Source: Streptomyces sp. NBC_00078
GTDB lineage: Bacteria; Actinomycetota; Actinomycetes; Streptomycetales; Streptomycetaceae
NCBI RefSeq assembly: GCF_026343335.1
Contig: NZ_JAPELX010000001.1
Coordinates: forward strand, 3,968,001-4,032,000
Length of the DNA stretch: 64,000 nucleotides
Reading direction: 5' to 3'
The notes below the pieces were generated by a model. It was given only the letters and a program-made list of their open reading frames with translations, was not told the origin of the DNA and searched no databases. A program made the translations under genes and the position numbers. Below are positions 40,296-48,544 of this stretch, one piece after another; position 1 is the first letter of the stretch, and each line of letters starts with the position of its first letter.

Positions 40296-40595
40296 CTAGG
40301 CGGAGGGTGCGGGGGTTTCGGGGGCGGGCGGCAAGGGGTCGACAACGAAGGTGCCCAGCCCGACTTCGCCCCGCGTCCAGCCCTGTTCCCTTACATGTCG
40401 CATGGCCTTCGCCGCCGTCGCGTTCACCACGCCGAACTCCTGGGCGATCTCCAGGGTGGACGGCACGCGGCCTCCCGGCGGATACACGCCGCCTTCGATG
40501 CGCCGGATGATCTCCGATGCGATCTGCCGCCACAGCGGGCGCGTGCGATCAAGGTCCATGAGGTTCAGCGTGGGCGACCATGGCATTCCGCGCAT
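40296..40595 (-). CDS. Small GntR-family regulator (winged helix only)
   Basis: The 99-residue protein consists of a GntR winged helix (DRTRPLWRQIASEIIRRIEGGVYPPGGRVPSTLEIAQEFGVVNATAAKAMRHVREQGW) without a ligand-binding domain. The start may be ATG 40595, which follows a TAGATA -10-like hexamer by 7 bases and would be leaderless, or ATG 40559 (MDLDRTRP). Such short GntR proteins are common next to clusters of small accessory genes in Streptomyces. An imperfect palindrome directly upstream could be its own operator. Confidence 0.75.
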   Translation of the reverse strand: MRGMPWSPTLNLMDLDRTRPLWRQIASEIIRRIEGGVYPPGGRVPSTLEIAQEFGVVNATAAKAMRHVREQGWTRGEVGLGTFVVDPLPPAPETPAPSA

Positions 40596-40596
40596 C

Positions 40597-40620
40597 CGTG
40601 GTTATCTACGGTTATCCACG
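40597..40620. promoter_or_regulatory. Imperfect palindrome in the GntR promoter
   Basis: CGTGGTTATC and GTTATCCACG flank TACG; the arms match at 8 of 10 positions as an inverted repeat and GGTTATC is also directly repeated. It covers the putative -10 of the leaderless gntR transcript and is a plausible autoregulatory site. Confidence 0.5.
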
Positions 40621-40644
40621 CTAGGATCCCTGCGAACACAGAAC

Positions 40645-40683
40645 GGCCCCGACGGGAAGGGTGAGAGCTTCCGTGCCGGGGCC
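40645..40683 (+). promoter_or_regulatory. Long leader hairpin before the small gene at 40710
   Basis: GGCCCCG...CGGGAAG pairs with CTTCCG...CGGGGCC around a GGTGAGAG loop, with one small bulge. It ends 26 bp before the ATG at 40710, upstream of the AAAAGGAG ribosome-binding site. It could be an attenuator or an mRNA-stabilising leader. Confidence 0.5.
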
Positions 40684-40709
40684 TGAGCCGACTGAAAAGG
40701 AGTCGACCT

Positions 40710-40997
40710 ATGCGCAGCCTACTGGCCGCGATCCTGAGCCTCTTCCTGCCTCCGCGGGGAGCGCACCGCACCGACGCGCCACCATCGCTCGCCGCCCGTC
40801 CGCCCGCTACCGCTCGCGCGCGTAGGCCGAGGCCGCGCCCCCTGGACCCCATCGCCGCCGACGGCCAGCCCCTGGTCCGGCCGTACCTCGTCGTATGGGA
40901 ACGCGAGCGTGACGAACGTGAGCGGCATCTTCGGCGGGAGCGGCGCCGGGTGGCGTCCTCGCGCCCGGACCGCCTCCCCTGGGAGGTCGCCGTATGA
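40710..40997 (+). CDS. Small hypothetical protein with hydrophobic N-terminus
   Basis: The 95-residue protein has a short hydrophobic N-terminus (LLAAILSLFLPP) followed by a Pro/Ala/Arg-rich part and a basic C-terminus. AAAAGGAG precedes ATG 40710. Its stop overlaps the start of the next gene (ATGA). It resembles small proteins found in Streptomyces accessory clusters with GntR regulators; the function is unknown. Confidence 0.6.
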   Translation: MRSLLAAILSLFLPPRGAHRTDAPPSLAARPPATARARRPRPRPLDPIAADGQPLVRPYLVVWERERDERERHLRRERRRVASSRPDRLPWEVAV

Positions 40998-41251
40998 GCG
41001 CGAGCCGCCCCCGCAGCCTCGGCGTCGACCCGGCCACCGGCAAGGAGGCGTTCGTGATCGCCCGCCGCGGCAGTCTCCTGGACGCGCTGGCCGACGCACA
41101 CGCCCTGGAGGGCGCCGCCGTCCTGGCGGCGGTCGTCGGTGCCGTACTGGAGGCGGGCAAGGCGTCGGACGCCGAACTCGCCGCCCTCGTAACGCCGTTG
41201 CACGCAGCGCTCGACGCATGCGTCGGCATGATGGCGGCCGACAGGGATTGA
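40994..41251 (+). CDS. Small hypothetical Ala-rich protein
   Basis: The 85-residue product (MSASRPRSLGVDPATGKEAFVIARRGSLLDALADAHALEG...) is mostly helical by composition. It is translationally coupled to the preceding gene. I do not recognise a family. Confidence 0.6.
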   Translation: MSASRPRSLGVDPATGKEAFVIARRGSLLDALADAHALEGAAVLAAVVGAVLEAGKASDAELAALVTPLHAALDACVGMMAADRD

Positions 41252-41377
41252 CGGCGTAGAAGCATCCCGCCGTAGGCCATACGACGGTGTCGCGGGTGCC
41301 CGGGGCTCATCCTGGGCACCCACGGCACGCGCCTCCCCTTGCCTTCAGGCAGGCTCAGGATGGTGCGAGTGACAGAG

Positions 41378-41638
41378 CTACGCGCGGCCGACGATACGAG
41401 CGGTGCCGGTCGAGGCCTGGATCGGTTGACGGCAGTCGGGTGCGGCCGGGGACACCGGGTGGCCGTCAAGGGCGCGACAGAGAGCGGCGTGGAGGTGTTC
41501 GGCCTCGGCGAGGGTGAGGGTCAGTTCGGCATCCGCCGCGTGCTCACCCTGTCGGGACAACCGAAGCGGCACGGCCACACGGTCGTCCTCACTACGACGG
41601 ACCGGGCATCCCGGGGTCCGCTCGACCTTCCAGTTCAT
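41378..41638 (-). CDS. Small hypothetical protein, third gene of a GntR-linked operon
   Basis: The 86-residue frame (MNWKVERTPGCPVRRSEDDRVAVPLRLSRQGEHAADAELTLTLAEAEHLHAALCRAL) has normal codon bias. Its ATG overlaps the stop of the gene at 41635 by four bases. Three such small genes in series on the minus strand are divergent from the UTRA-type GntR gene at 42458. Confidence 0.6.
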   Translation of the reverse strand: MNWKVERTPGCPVRRSEDDRVAVPLRLSRQGEHAADAELTLTLAEAEHLHAALCRALDGHPVSPAAPDCRQPIQASTGTARIVGRA

Positions 41639-41829
41639 GTCGCCCTCCCGATCCGCGCGAGCCGATACTCGCCCCACAGCTCCTGTCCGGCCTCGCAGCC
41701 GTCCTGCGCCTTGTGGGCCCGCTCGCAGCCGACGGCGCACTTACGGGTGTGCTCGAACCACTTGCGATAGGCGAGCAGCATGGGGATTTCGGCGTGCTGG
41801 ACTGCTGCCCTGATCTGCCCGTCACTCAT
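41635..41829 (-). CDS. Small Cys-containing hypothetical protein
   Basis: The 64-residue protein (MSDGQIRAAVQHAEIPMLLAYRKWFEHTRKCAVGCERAHKAQDGCEAG) has three cysteines and a histidine close together, suggesting zinc binding. Both ends overlap the neighbouring genes by one to four bases, so it is in the middle of a tight operon. The function is unknown. Confidence 0.65.
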   Translation of the reverse strand: MSDGQIRAAVQHAEIPMLLAYRKWFEHTRKCAVGCERAHKAQDGCEAGQELWGEYRLARIGRAT

Positions 41830-42290
41830 CAGCTCACCTTCGCGAACTGCTCTGCGGACAGCGCATGTTGGCGCACGTCGGGTGGGAGCAGATAGGCACC
41901 GACGAGGGTGCTGGCGATGTCATTGGCGGTGATGGCGGGCAGCCGGGTGTCCGGCCACCGGGGCGAAGCCCTGCGGCGCCGCGCGCCGGCGAGGATGGCA
42001 CCCCACATCTCGGGGGACGGACGGCGAGCGGGCGCACCCGCGGCGGCTTCCAGACCGATGCCGGTGCTGTCCGTGTCGGGGGCCGCACGACGGTCGGGGG
42101 AGGACGGCCCGAAGAGCATCGCCCTGACCCACACAAGTGCCCGTGAGACAAGGTCCGTTGTGACCCCCGACGCATCGCCGGGCGCCCGCGTCCTCGCCCA
42201 CGGCGAGAGTGGCTCCGGAGCGGTATCCCGGCAGTGACTGACAAGCTCACCTCCGCGGGGGTGTGCGGCCGTCGGTGTCGCAGGCATCAT
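41829..42290 (-). CDS. Hypothetical protein, first gene of a GntR-linked operon
   Basis: The 153-residue protein has a conserved-looking C-terminal half (PDTRLPAITANDIASTLVGAYLLPPDVRQHALSAEQFAKVS) and a polar, Arg/Pro-rich N-terminal half. ATG 42290 has GGGAG 7 bases upstream. It is divergent from the GntR gene, and two copies of a palindrome lie between them. The function is unknown. Confidence 0.65.
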   Translation of the reverse strand: MMPATPTAAHPRGGELVSHCRDTAPEPLSPWARTRAPGDASGVTTDLVSRALVWVRAMLFGPSSPDRRAAPDTDSTGIGLEAAAGAPARRPSPEMWGAILAGARRRRASPRWPDTRLPAITANDIASTLVGAYLLPPDVRQHALSAEQFAKVS

Positions 42291-42381
42291 GAAAGCTCCC
42301 TTCTGAGGGAACCGGGGCGGTGTGTCTGCTTGGCGGTAGGGCACCGCCCCGGCACGGTTCGGCCGAGGACATCGGCCGGTT

Positions 42382-42397
42382 ACTGGCTCAAGCCAGT
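42382..42397. promoter_or_regulatory. GntR operator, copy 1
   Basis: ACTGGCTCAAGCCAGT has 7-bp inverted arms (ACTGGCT/AGCCAGT) around CA. An identical copy lies 45 bp away. This one is nearer the minus-strand operon at 42290. Confidence 0.75.
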
Positions 42398-42426
42398 TTG
42401 ACCACGGAGGGTCACGACGTCAAGGG

Positions 42427-42442
42427 ACTGGCTCAAGCCAGT
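42427..42442. promoter_or_regulatory. GntR operator, copy 2, in the gntR core promoter
   Basis: The same 16-mer ACTGGCTCAAGCCAGT ends three bases before TATGCT (42446-42451), a -10-like hexamer six bases before the GntR ATG at 42458. Binding there would block RNA polymerase. The absence of a ribosome-binding site and the -10 position point to a leaderless gntR mRNA. Confidence 0.75.
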
Positions 42443-42457
42443 CGCTATGCTGCGGTT

Positions 42458-43231
42458 ATGACAACGTCCGGCCCGTCCTCCGACCCACCGCCCAGCAGGC
42501 GCATCGCGGAGGTCCTGCGGGCAGCCATCAAGGCCGGCCACCTCACGCCCGGCGAGAAGCTGCCCTCCGAACGCGCCCTCGCCCAGGAGTACGGAGCCGC
42601 ACGGAACACCGCCCGTGAGGCGATCCGACTTCTCGCGGAGGAAGGGCTGGTGACTGCCCGTCACGGGAGCGGCGTGTTCGTACGGGAGCCCCAACGGCTG
42701 TTCCGCTTCGGAAGTGACCGCTACTCGCGCACCAACCGCGAGACCGGCCTGACTCCTTTCCGACTCGAAGCCGAACGCCAGGGCAAGGCGGCCCGCATCG
42801 ACGTCGTGGGCATCACCCGGGAGCGACCGCCCCAGGACATCGCCGAACGCCTCTCCGTCCCGGCCGACGAGGAAAGCGTGTTGCACCGGGAGAACCACTA
42901 CTTCGCCGACAACGAGCCCGTGCAGATCGTGTCGACCTACCTCCGCTGGGACGAAGCCGAGGGAACGCCGCTGATGCAGCCCAGGACCGGCAAGGACGGC
43001 ATCTACGGCCGCCTCGAAGAACTCGGCCATGTCATGACGCGCGTACGGGACGAGATCACCGCGCGCATGCCGACACCGGCCGAAGCTGTGTTCCTCGAAC
43101 TGCCTTCAGGAGTCCCCGTCCTCGAAGTCCTGCACACGAGCCTGGACCAGGAGGCCGAGCCGTTCGAGGTCTCCCGGTACGTACACCGCGCCGACCGGAC
43201 CGGGCTGCTGTACGAACTGCCCGTCGAGTGA
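42458..43231 (+). CDS. GntR/HutC-family regulator with UTRA domain
   Basis: The 257-residue protein has a GntR winged helix (RIAEVLRAAIKAGHLTPGEKLPSERALAQEYGAARNTAREAIRLLAEEGLV, residues ~14-64) and a UTRA effector domain (~95-250). It probably represses its own gene and the divergent three-gene operon through the two ACTGGCT palindromes. A GNAT gene follows 25 bp downstream in the same direction. The ligand is unknown. Confidence 0.85.
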   Translation: MTTSGPSSDPPPSRRIAEVLRAAIKAGHLTPGEKLPSERALAQEYGAARNTAREAIRLLAEEGLVTARHGSGVFVREPQRLFRFGSDRYSRTNRETGLTPFRLEAERQGKAARIDVVGITRERPPQDIAERLSVPADEESVLHRENHYFADNEPVQIVSTYLRWDEAEGTPLMQPRTGKDGIYGRLEELGHVMTRVRDEITARMPTPAEAVFLELPSGVPVLEVLHTSLDQEAEPFEVSRYVHRADRTGLLYELPVE

Positions 43232-43256
43232 ACACCGATCCCGAGAGGAGCCAGGC

Positions 43257-43766
43257 ATGGGGAGCATCGTCATCCGCCCCTTCGAGGACGGGGATCTCCC
43301 CGGGGCGGCAGCGGCACTGACCGATGTGTACGCCACCGACGGATACCCGGTCGAGGGCGTGGCCCGCCCCGAGGAGTGGCTGCGGTCCGACAACGTGCTG
43401 GCCTCCTGGGTCGCGGAGACGGAACAGCGGATCGTCGGTCACGTGGCGGTGATGAGGCCGCACGGCGAGGGCGCCGTGTCCGTGTGGGCCGAACAGAGTG
43501 GGGACGACGAATGCGTCGGCGTGCTGGCCCGCCTCTTCGTCGTCAGGGACGCTCGTCGGCACTCTGTCGGCGAACAGCTCGTACGGACGGCCATGGACTA
43601 CGGACTGGGCCGCAGCCGCCGTCTCGTCCTTGACGTCATGGTCAAGGACGCCGCCGCCATTCGTCTCTACGAGCGCCTCGGCTGGCTCAGTACCGGCCAG
43701 GTCGCACACCACTACGGCGACGGCCAACACATCGAAGCCGTGTGCTTCGTTGCCCCTGAGGCGTGA
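43257..43766 (+). CDS. GNAT-family N-acetyltransferase
   Basis: The 169-residue protein matches the GNAT fold: VIRPFEDGDLPGAAAALTDVY at the start, acetyl-CoA loop ARLFVVRDARRHSVGEQLV (residues ~90-108), and VKDAAAIRLYERLGW near the end. GAGAGGAG precedes ATG 43257. It is probably cotranscribed with the GntR gene. The substrate is unknown. Confidence 0.82.
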   Translation: MGSIVIRPFEDGDLPGAAAALTDVYATDGYPVEGVARPEEWLRSDNVLASWVAETEQRIVGHVAVMRPHGEGAVSVWAEQSGDDECVGVLARLFVVRDARRHSVGEQLVRTAMDYGLGRSRRLVLDVMVKDAAAIRLYERLGWLSTGQVAHHYGDGQHIEAVCFVAPEA

Positions 43767-44192
43767 CCAGGGCGCCCCGGACGACCCGCGCTGCGATGTC
43801 CTTGAGGGCCTGACGGGCTGGTAGTCCCGGTCCGGCACCGCCGCGCCCCTCAGACCGTGACCAGTCCGACGGCCTGGAGTGCGGCCCCCGAGATGGCGTG
43901 CCGGCGCCGCAGTTGCATGCCGCACTGGACTACGCCGGCCCGGCGACACCCTGTGCGTGTGGAAGCTCGACCGTGGTCAATGAGCGGTGTGCATCGTGAA
44001 GTCGCAGGTCGCGGGTCTGGTGTGAATGGCGAGTTGGGTACTCGTGCCGGTCGGCGGCCGATGACCATGGCGTAGATCATTGGGCAGGTCCGGCTCTGGC
44101 GGGATGCCGGGTTCGGCTGCGCCCACGACCGGCCCCCGCCTACGATCCGTCAGCAGGTCGGCACGCCGTGAGAACGGGGGAGGGCGCGGGGG
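43767..44192. other. Intergenic stretch with no recognised gene
   Basis: About 425 bp. On the minus strand a short tail (QLRRRHAISGAALQAVGLVTV, ending at 43850) has coding character but no start or family. The rest contains no clear repeat or operator. Confidence 0.4.
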
Positions 44193-44639
44193 ATGCAGGA
44201 GCGGCAGTGGATCACCGCCCGCCGGAGCGAACTGGACGCCCTCGCCGAGGAGTTGGCCAAGAAACTCCAGGAAGTCCAGGCCGAGCGGGATGAACTGGCG
44301 ATCGCGGAGCGGGTGTTGAACCGCCTGGCCGAGCAGGCCCGGACCGACGCCGGGGCTGTCGCTCCGGTATCGGTGAAGGTGGCCGGGCGGGCAGTCCTGC
44401 TCATCCCGCACCGCAGCGACGCGGCCGACGAGGGCGCGCTGCCCGGCGGCTATCGCAAGATCCTGGCGATGGTGCGGGAGGCCGACGGTCCGGTGCAGGT
44501 CAGGGCGGTCGGCGAGCGGCTGGGTCTGGACGCCTCGGTGCGCGGCAAGCTGGAACCTCTGCGGGCGAAGATGACCAAGCTCGCCGACCGTGGCCGGCTG
44601 CACAAGCGGGGCGACGGGCGGTTCACGGCACGTCCGTAG
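44193..44639 (+). CDS. Hypothetical protein with coiled coil and winged-helix-like C-terminus
   Basis: The 148-residue protein has an N-terminal coiled coil (residues ~5-48, ELDALAEELAKKLQEVQAERDELAIAERVLNRL) and a C-terminal winged-helix-like segment (GPVQVRAVGERLGLDASVRGKLEPLRAKMTKLADRGRLHKRGDGRF). The RGRLHKRGDGRF end is typical of small DNA-binding proteins found beside IS elements in Streptomyces. ATG 44193 follows a GGGGAGG sequence. The function is unknown. Confidence 0.7.
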   Translation: MQERQWITARRSELDALAEELAKKLQEVQAERDELAIAERVLNRLAEQARTDAGAVAPVSVKVAGRAVLLIPHRSDAADEGALPGGYRKILAMVREADGPVQVRAVGERLGLDASVRGKLEPLRAKMTKLADRGRLHKRGDGRFTARP

Positions 44640-44665
44640 TCGCGCGGGGCGTGCCCGTAACTGAC

Positions 44666-44723
44666 GAGCCCTCGACGGCAGTTGAGTTTGTGTGACGAAA
44701 AACAACAGTTCCGTCGAGGGCTC
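44666..44723. repeat. 13-bp inverted repeat at the left end of an IS remnant
   Basis: GAGCCCTCGACGG (44666-44678) is the perfect inverse of CCGTCGAGGGCTC (44711-44723). The second arm lies inside the first codons of the transposase remnant. It probably marks the left end of the former insertion sequence. Confidence 0.6.
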
Positions 44724-44853
44724 TGACGACCTTGTCTGCACCGCCCGCCTGCCGCTGTCGAGTGCCACCCTGAACTGGCTCGCCGACCTGATACGCGGCC
44801 ACCTCAAGAAGATCGGCTCGCGGTGGCGCGCCCTGGCGAGTGCGTCGAGGTAG
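44692..44853 (+). pseudogene. IS5-like transposase, N-terminal fragment
   Basis: The 53-residue frame begins at GTG 44692 and contains LPLSSATLNWLADLIRGHLK and KIGSRWRAL, the N-terminal pattern of the DDE transposases annotated as transposase-family proteins in Streptomyces. It runs straight into the remains of a DUF397 gene and stops out of frame at 44851. The catalytic domain is absent. Confidence 0.7.
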
Positions 44854-44969
44854 CCGACAAAGTCCCCGGTCTCGTCCCCGTCCGTGACTCGAAGAAGGCC
44901 CAGGACAGCCCCGTACTGCTCTTCCGGGCACCGTCCTGGGCCGCCTTCCTCACCTCCGTGAAGGGCTGA
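44838..44969 (+). pseudogene. 3' fragment of a DUF397 gene
   Basis: The frame ECVEVADKVPGLVPVRDSKK continues as AQDSPVLLFRAPSWAAFLTS and ends at TGA 44967-44969. This is the C-terminal two thirds of a DUF397 protein; the N-terminal KSSYSG part has been replaced by transposase sequence. It is not one of the pair at 20.8-21.2 kb but a more diverged paralogue. Confidence 0.75.
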
Positions 44970-44975
44970 CCGCGA

Positions 44976-47900
44976 CTACGGCGCGACCGTCAGCGCCGTA
45001 CGCCCGACGCCCGTCGAACCGTCGCCGTACTCGACGAGGCCGAGGTACCTCCGGCCCGCTTCCGTGCCCTGCCAGGTCACCGTGACCCGGGCACGGTTGT
45101 CCGTGCCGACCTGCTGGGAGGCGGGGGTGACGGTGGCGGGGACATCGGGGGCGGACTTGCCCAGCTGCCAGGTCCACAGGGTGAACTGCTGGCTGTGGGT
45201 GCCGTCGGGGAGGGCGTACTGGACGACGTAGGCGTCGTAGTCGCCCGGGGGCAGGTCGGCGTGTTCGTCCGATCCCTCCACCGGGCTCGGGCTGACCTGC
45301 TTGCCGTCCTTGTCGTACACGAACAGGTCGAGGTCACTGCCGCGGAGGTGGTCGGAGGAGAAGACCGCCACCCGGGCGAGCCGGGTGTCCCGCGGTACGT
45401 GGACGCGGACCTTCTTGATCGCCCCCGACTCGCTCGGCGGCGCCTCGGCGTGGCCCTCCTTGTCCACGCCCGTGAGCGTGCCGGTGTGCTTCTCCCCGGC
45501 GTACAGGCCCGTGGTCGTGGCCGTCAGCCTTCCTGTCCAGCCGATGCGCGTGGCGAGCGCGACCGTTGTCTTCCCACCGGTCACCGTCACCTCGTCCGGC
45601 ACACTGAGACGCGCGGCCCGCAGGGAGATCTGGCTCCTGACCCGGTGGGCGCTTTGGGTGTCGCTCCAGGTGAGGGTGCCGAACCGCCAGGAGTCGTAGG
45701 CGGCGTCGGTGCGGGTGAAGGCGACCTTGTACGTCGCTTTCGCGCCCGGTGCCACGGTCAGCGTCCTCGGGGTGACCTTGGCCGTGTAGCCCGGCGGGGT
45801 GTGGAGCGTGGCCCGGTAGGTGGCCGTCTCCGAGGAGACGTTGGTGACCGTGCGGGTCACCGTCTGCCGGATGAAGACGTCACCGACGGAGATGGTCGGG
45901 TAGTTGAGGTCGCTGGGGTCGGTCTCCGGGGCTGTGGCGCAGGCGCCCGCCGTCGGCGGCTCGACGCCCACCGCGCAGAGGTACACAGTCCAGTCCGCGG
46001 AGGTCGAGTCGTAGACCAGCCCGGGATCGGCGGCCCGGGTGACCCGGGGCGAGCCGGCACCGTAGTCGAGCGGTGTCGCGGGGACCGTCTTACCGGCGGT
46101 GTCGGTCTGCCGGGTGATCGGCCTGCCCTCGTTGTCGGTCGTCGTGGCCGTGGTCATCAGCGCGGACTTGATCCCCATCGGCGACCAGCCGGGGTGCAGC
46201 TGCTTCAGCAGCGTGGCGAGGCCGGCGATGTGCGGGGTCGCCATCGACGTGCCTTCCCAGAAGCCGAACGACCCCTTGTACCCGGCGAAGCCGCCGGGCA
46301 CGGTGCCCGCGGCGATCAGCTGCCCCGGTGCGGCGATGTCGGGCTTGAGCAGGTCGCCGCCGGAGGCCGGGTCGGGACCCGAGGAGGAGAAGGCGGCGAC
46401 GGAAGGGGCCTCGACGCGGGTGCTGACGGTGGCGGTGAAGCGTGCGGTGGCCCCCTTGGCGGCGGCGTACTCCTTCACGGCCTTCCCGTCCCGCGGACCC
46501 AGCACGAACGTGGGGAACGTCGGCTCGGCGAAGACGTCCTGGGAGCTGGTGGGCGTGTTGGTCAGCACCATGGCCACCGCGCCGGCCTTCGTCAGCTCGT
46601 CCAGCCTGTCCTGGTACTCGAACGCGGCACTGCCGCCCCGGTCGCAGATGACGATCTTCCCTCTCACCCGGTCCGGGTCGAGTGTGTCGGGCGCGCAGAA
46701 TTCGGCCTCCTCGGCGCCCGGAAGGCCGGCGTTCGCGGCGTAGACCAGCGGGGCCTTCGGGACCCCTTCGCTGAAGGCGGGGCCGGTGATACGCCGCCCG
46801 TTGCCGAGGACCAGCGTCGCCCGGTAGTCCGTGTCGTGGCTCTCCGCGGCGACCGTGGTGACCCAGGGCGAGGTGTTCCCCACCGTGTCCGGACCCTCGT
46901 TGCCGGCCGCGGCGGCGACGAACACGCCTGCCTTCGCGGCGTTGAACATGGCCTCCCGGTTCACCGGGCCGGTCAGCCCGCCACCGATGGAGAAGCTGAT
47001 GACGTCCACGCCGTCCGCCACGGCACGGTCGATCGCGGCCAGACTGTCCGCCTCGCCGCAACCGCTGCTCCAGCACGTCTTGTAGAACGCCAGCCGGGCC
47101 TGCGGGGCCAGGCCGCTGAGCCTGCCGCGGACGTTGGTGCCGGGGATCGACACGGGGGTGTCGTAGTCACCGGCGATCGTGGTGCCGATGTGGGTGCCGT
47201 GGCTGTGCATGTCGAGGGGCGAGGGCACGTCGACCGGCTGGGGGTCGGTCAGCTCGGCGCGGAAGTAGGCGGCGCCGATCACCTTGTTGTTGCAGGTGAC
47301 CTGGTGGGCGGGGTCGGCTGGATCACCCTTGTCGCAGGTGCCGTGCCACTTCCTGGCGATGACCGCCGCGTCGGGGCGCGGCTCCGGCAGCGCGGCCAGC
47401 ATCGGGTTCTTCGGGTCGACGGCGTCGATGACGCCGACGATCATGCCCTCACCGGCGTGCCGCGGGCCGCCCAGCTTCGACCAGAGGCCCTTCTTGCCGG
47501 ACAGGCCGAGGAAACGGGGGACGTCGGGCGGGGACGCCGGGGCGGCAGCGGCGCGGCCGGACGCGGAGGACCTCGGTGCGGTCCCCTTGCCGACGGCGGC
47601 TGGCCCGCTGTCCGCCGCGGGGGCGGGTCCGGGCGCGGGTGCGGGTTCCGGTGCGGGCTCGGGTCTGGTGACGGTGGACCTCGTCACCGACACCACACCC
47701 GCGGTCCGGGCCAGCTCGGCTGCCTGCCCGGCCGTGAGCCTCGCGGCGAAACCGTTGAACGTGTAGTCGTAGTCGTAGAGCTTTGTGGCGCCCGGGACAG
47801 CGTCCAGCACCCGGTCCCTGCGGGCGTCCAGGCGGCGCACGTACTCCCGGGACGCGGACGAGGCGGGGTCGAGACGCTTCCCGGAAGCCGGCATAGTCCG

Positions 47901-48098
47901 CTTCAGGCCGCGCAGGCCGCCGTCGTACGCGGCGACCGGGGCGTCGGCGAGCTTCACCACGTAAGTGCCGGTGGTGTCACTGCGGTTCTCGGTGCCGGCG
48001 TGCGCCGACACCGTCATCCCCGTGAGGACGAGGGCCCCTGACAGAAGCGGTGTGAGCACCGCGGCGAGGGATTTCGGACGTATGTAATGGTGGGTCAA
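44976..48098 (-). CDS. Secreted subtilisin-like serine protease (S8 family, large)
   Basis: The 1040-residue protein has a signal peptide (residues ~1-33, ending AHA), an inhibitor I9 propeptide (~45-140), a Pro/Ala linker and an S8 catalytic domain. The catalytic residues are Asp in GVIDAVD near 225, His in SHGTHIGTTIAG near 300 and Ser in GTSMATPHIAGLATLL near 620. A PA insert lies between His and Ser (~425-560). A fibronectin-like domain follows, then beta-sandwich modules to the end. It should act outside the cell on proteins. The Asp motif lacks the usual TGI after ID. It is monocistronic. Confidence 0.87.
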   Translation of the reverse strand: MTHHYIRPKSLAAVLTPLLSGALVLTGMTVSAHAGTENRSDTTGTYVVKLADAPVAAYDGGLRGLKRTMPASGKRLDPASSASREYVRRLDARRDRVLDAVPGATKLYDYDYTFNGFAARLTAGQAAELARTAGVVSVTRSTVTRPEPAPEPAPAPGPAPAADSGPAAVGKGTAPRSSASGRAAAAPASPPDVPRFLGLSGKKGLWSKLGGPRHAGEGMIVGVIDAVDPKNPMLAALPEPRPDAAVIARKWHGTCDKGDPADPAHQVTCNNKVIGAAYFRAELTDPQPVDVPSPLDMHSHGTHIGTTIAGDYDTPVSIPGTNVRGRLSGLAPQARLAFYKTCWSSGCGEADSLAAIDRAVADGVDVISFSIGGGLTGPVNREAMFNAAKAGVFVAAAAGNEGPDTVGNTSPWVTTVAAESHDTDYRATLVLGNGRRITGPAFSEGVPKAPLVYAANAGLPGAEEAEFCAPDTLDPDRVRGKIVICDRGGSAAFEYQDRLDELTKAGAVAMVLTNTPTSSQDVFAEPTFPTFVLGPRDGKAVKEYAAAKGATARFTATVSTRVEAPSVAAFSSSGPDPASGGDLLKPDIAAPGQLIAAGTVPGGFAGYKGSFGFWEGTSMATPHIAGLATLLKQLHPGWSPMGIKSALMTTATTTDNEGRPITRQTDTAGKTVPATPLDYGAGSPRVTRAADPGLVYDSTSADWTVYLCAVGVEPPTAGACATAPETDPSDLNYPTISVGDVFIRQTVTRTVTNVSSETATYRATLHTPPGYTAKVTPRTLTVAPGAKATYKVAFTRTDAAYDSWRFGTLTWSDTQSAHRVRSQISLRAARLSVPDEVTVTGGKTTVALATRIGWTGRLTATTTGLYAGEKHTGTLTGVDKEGHAEAPPSESGAIKKVRVHVPRDTRLARVAVFSSDHLRGSDLDLFVYDKDGKQVSPSPVEGSDEHADLPPGDYDAYVVQYALPDGTHSQQFTLWTWQLGKSAPDVPATVTPASQQVGTDNRARVTVTWQGTEAGRRYLGLVEYGDGSTGVGRTALTVAP

Positions 48099-48271
48099 CT
48101 GAGTTCCAAGATGGTCGGCTTGGCATGAGTGACGACTCCCCCGCCGCCCATCTCACAGCACTCCGCGCATCCGAGAATCTTGAAAGGTCAATTGTCAGTG
48201 TCTCTTCACAGTTATTTCACAGAGATAAAGCCGGCCTAAGAGCCCGCGCAGATAGGCGGCGTGGAAGGCGC

Positions 48272-48321
48272 CCATGACCTCTCGGCCCTGCGGCTGGTGG
48301 TGACGGGCGCGGCGGTGGTGC
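48272..48321 (+). pseudogene. 50-bp fragment of a fadD gene
   Basis: The translated frame HDLSALRLVVTGAAVV is identical to an internal part of the ligase encoded at 2279-3847, and the DNA matches that gene over about 50 bp with only a few differences. Sequence on both sides is unrelated. It is a scar of a recombination or transposition event. Confidence 0.75.
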
Positions 48322-48360
48322 ACCGCTCAATGCGGATGTGCTCACCTGGTCCCGTGCCAG

Positions 48361-48447
48361 GAAGGCGAAGGCGAGCGCCTGAGCGCCATCGCCAAGGCTC
48401 TGGGAATCTCCCGTGCCACTCTCCGCCACCTTGTCGAGAGCGCCTGA
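48361..48447 (+). pseudogene. Resolvase-type helix-turn-helix fragment
   Basis: The frame EGERLSAIAKALGISRATLR followed by HLVESA and TGA is the C-terminal helix-turn-helix of a serine recombinase or a Tn3-resolvase-like protein. The catalytic part is absent; the sequence before it is the fadD fragment. Confidence 0.55.
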
Positions 48448-48544
48448 GGCAGGCGCACAGCCGCACGGTCAGGCCGCCAAGGCACGGACAGGCATCGTGC
48501 CCACGGCCCTGCCCTCTGGCGGGTCGACCAGAGACACGCACACG

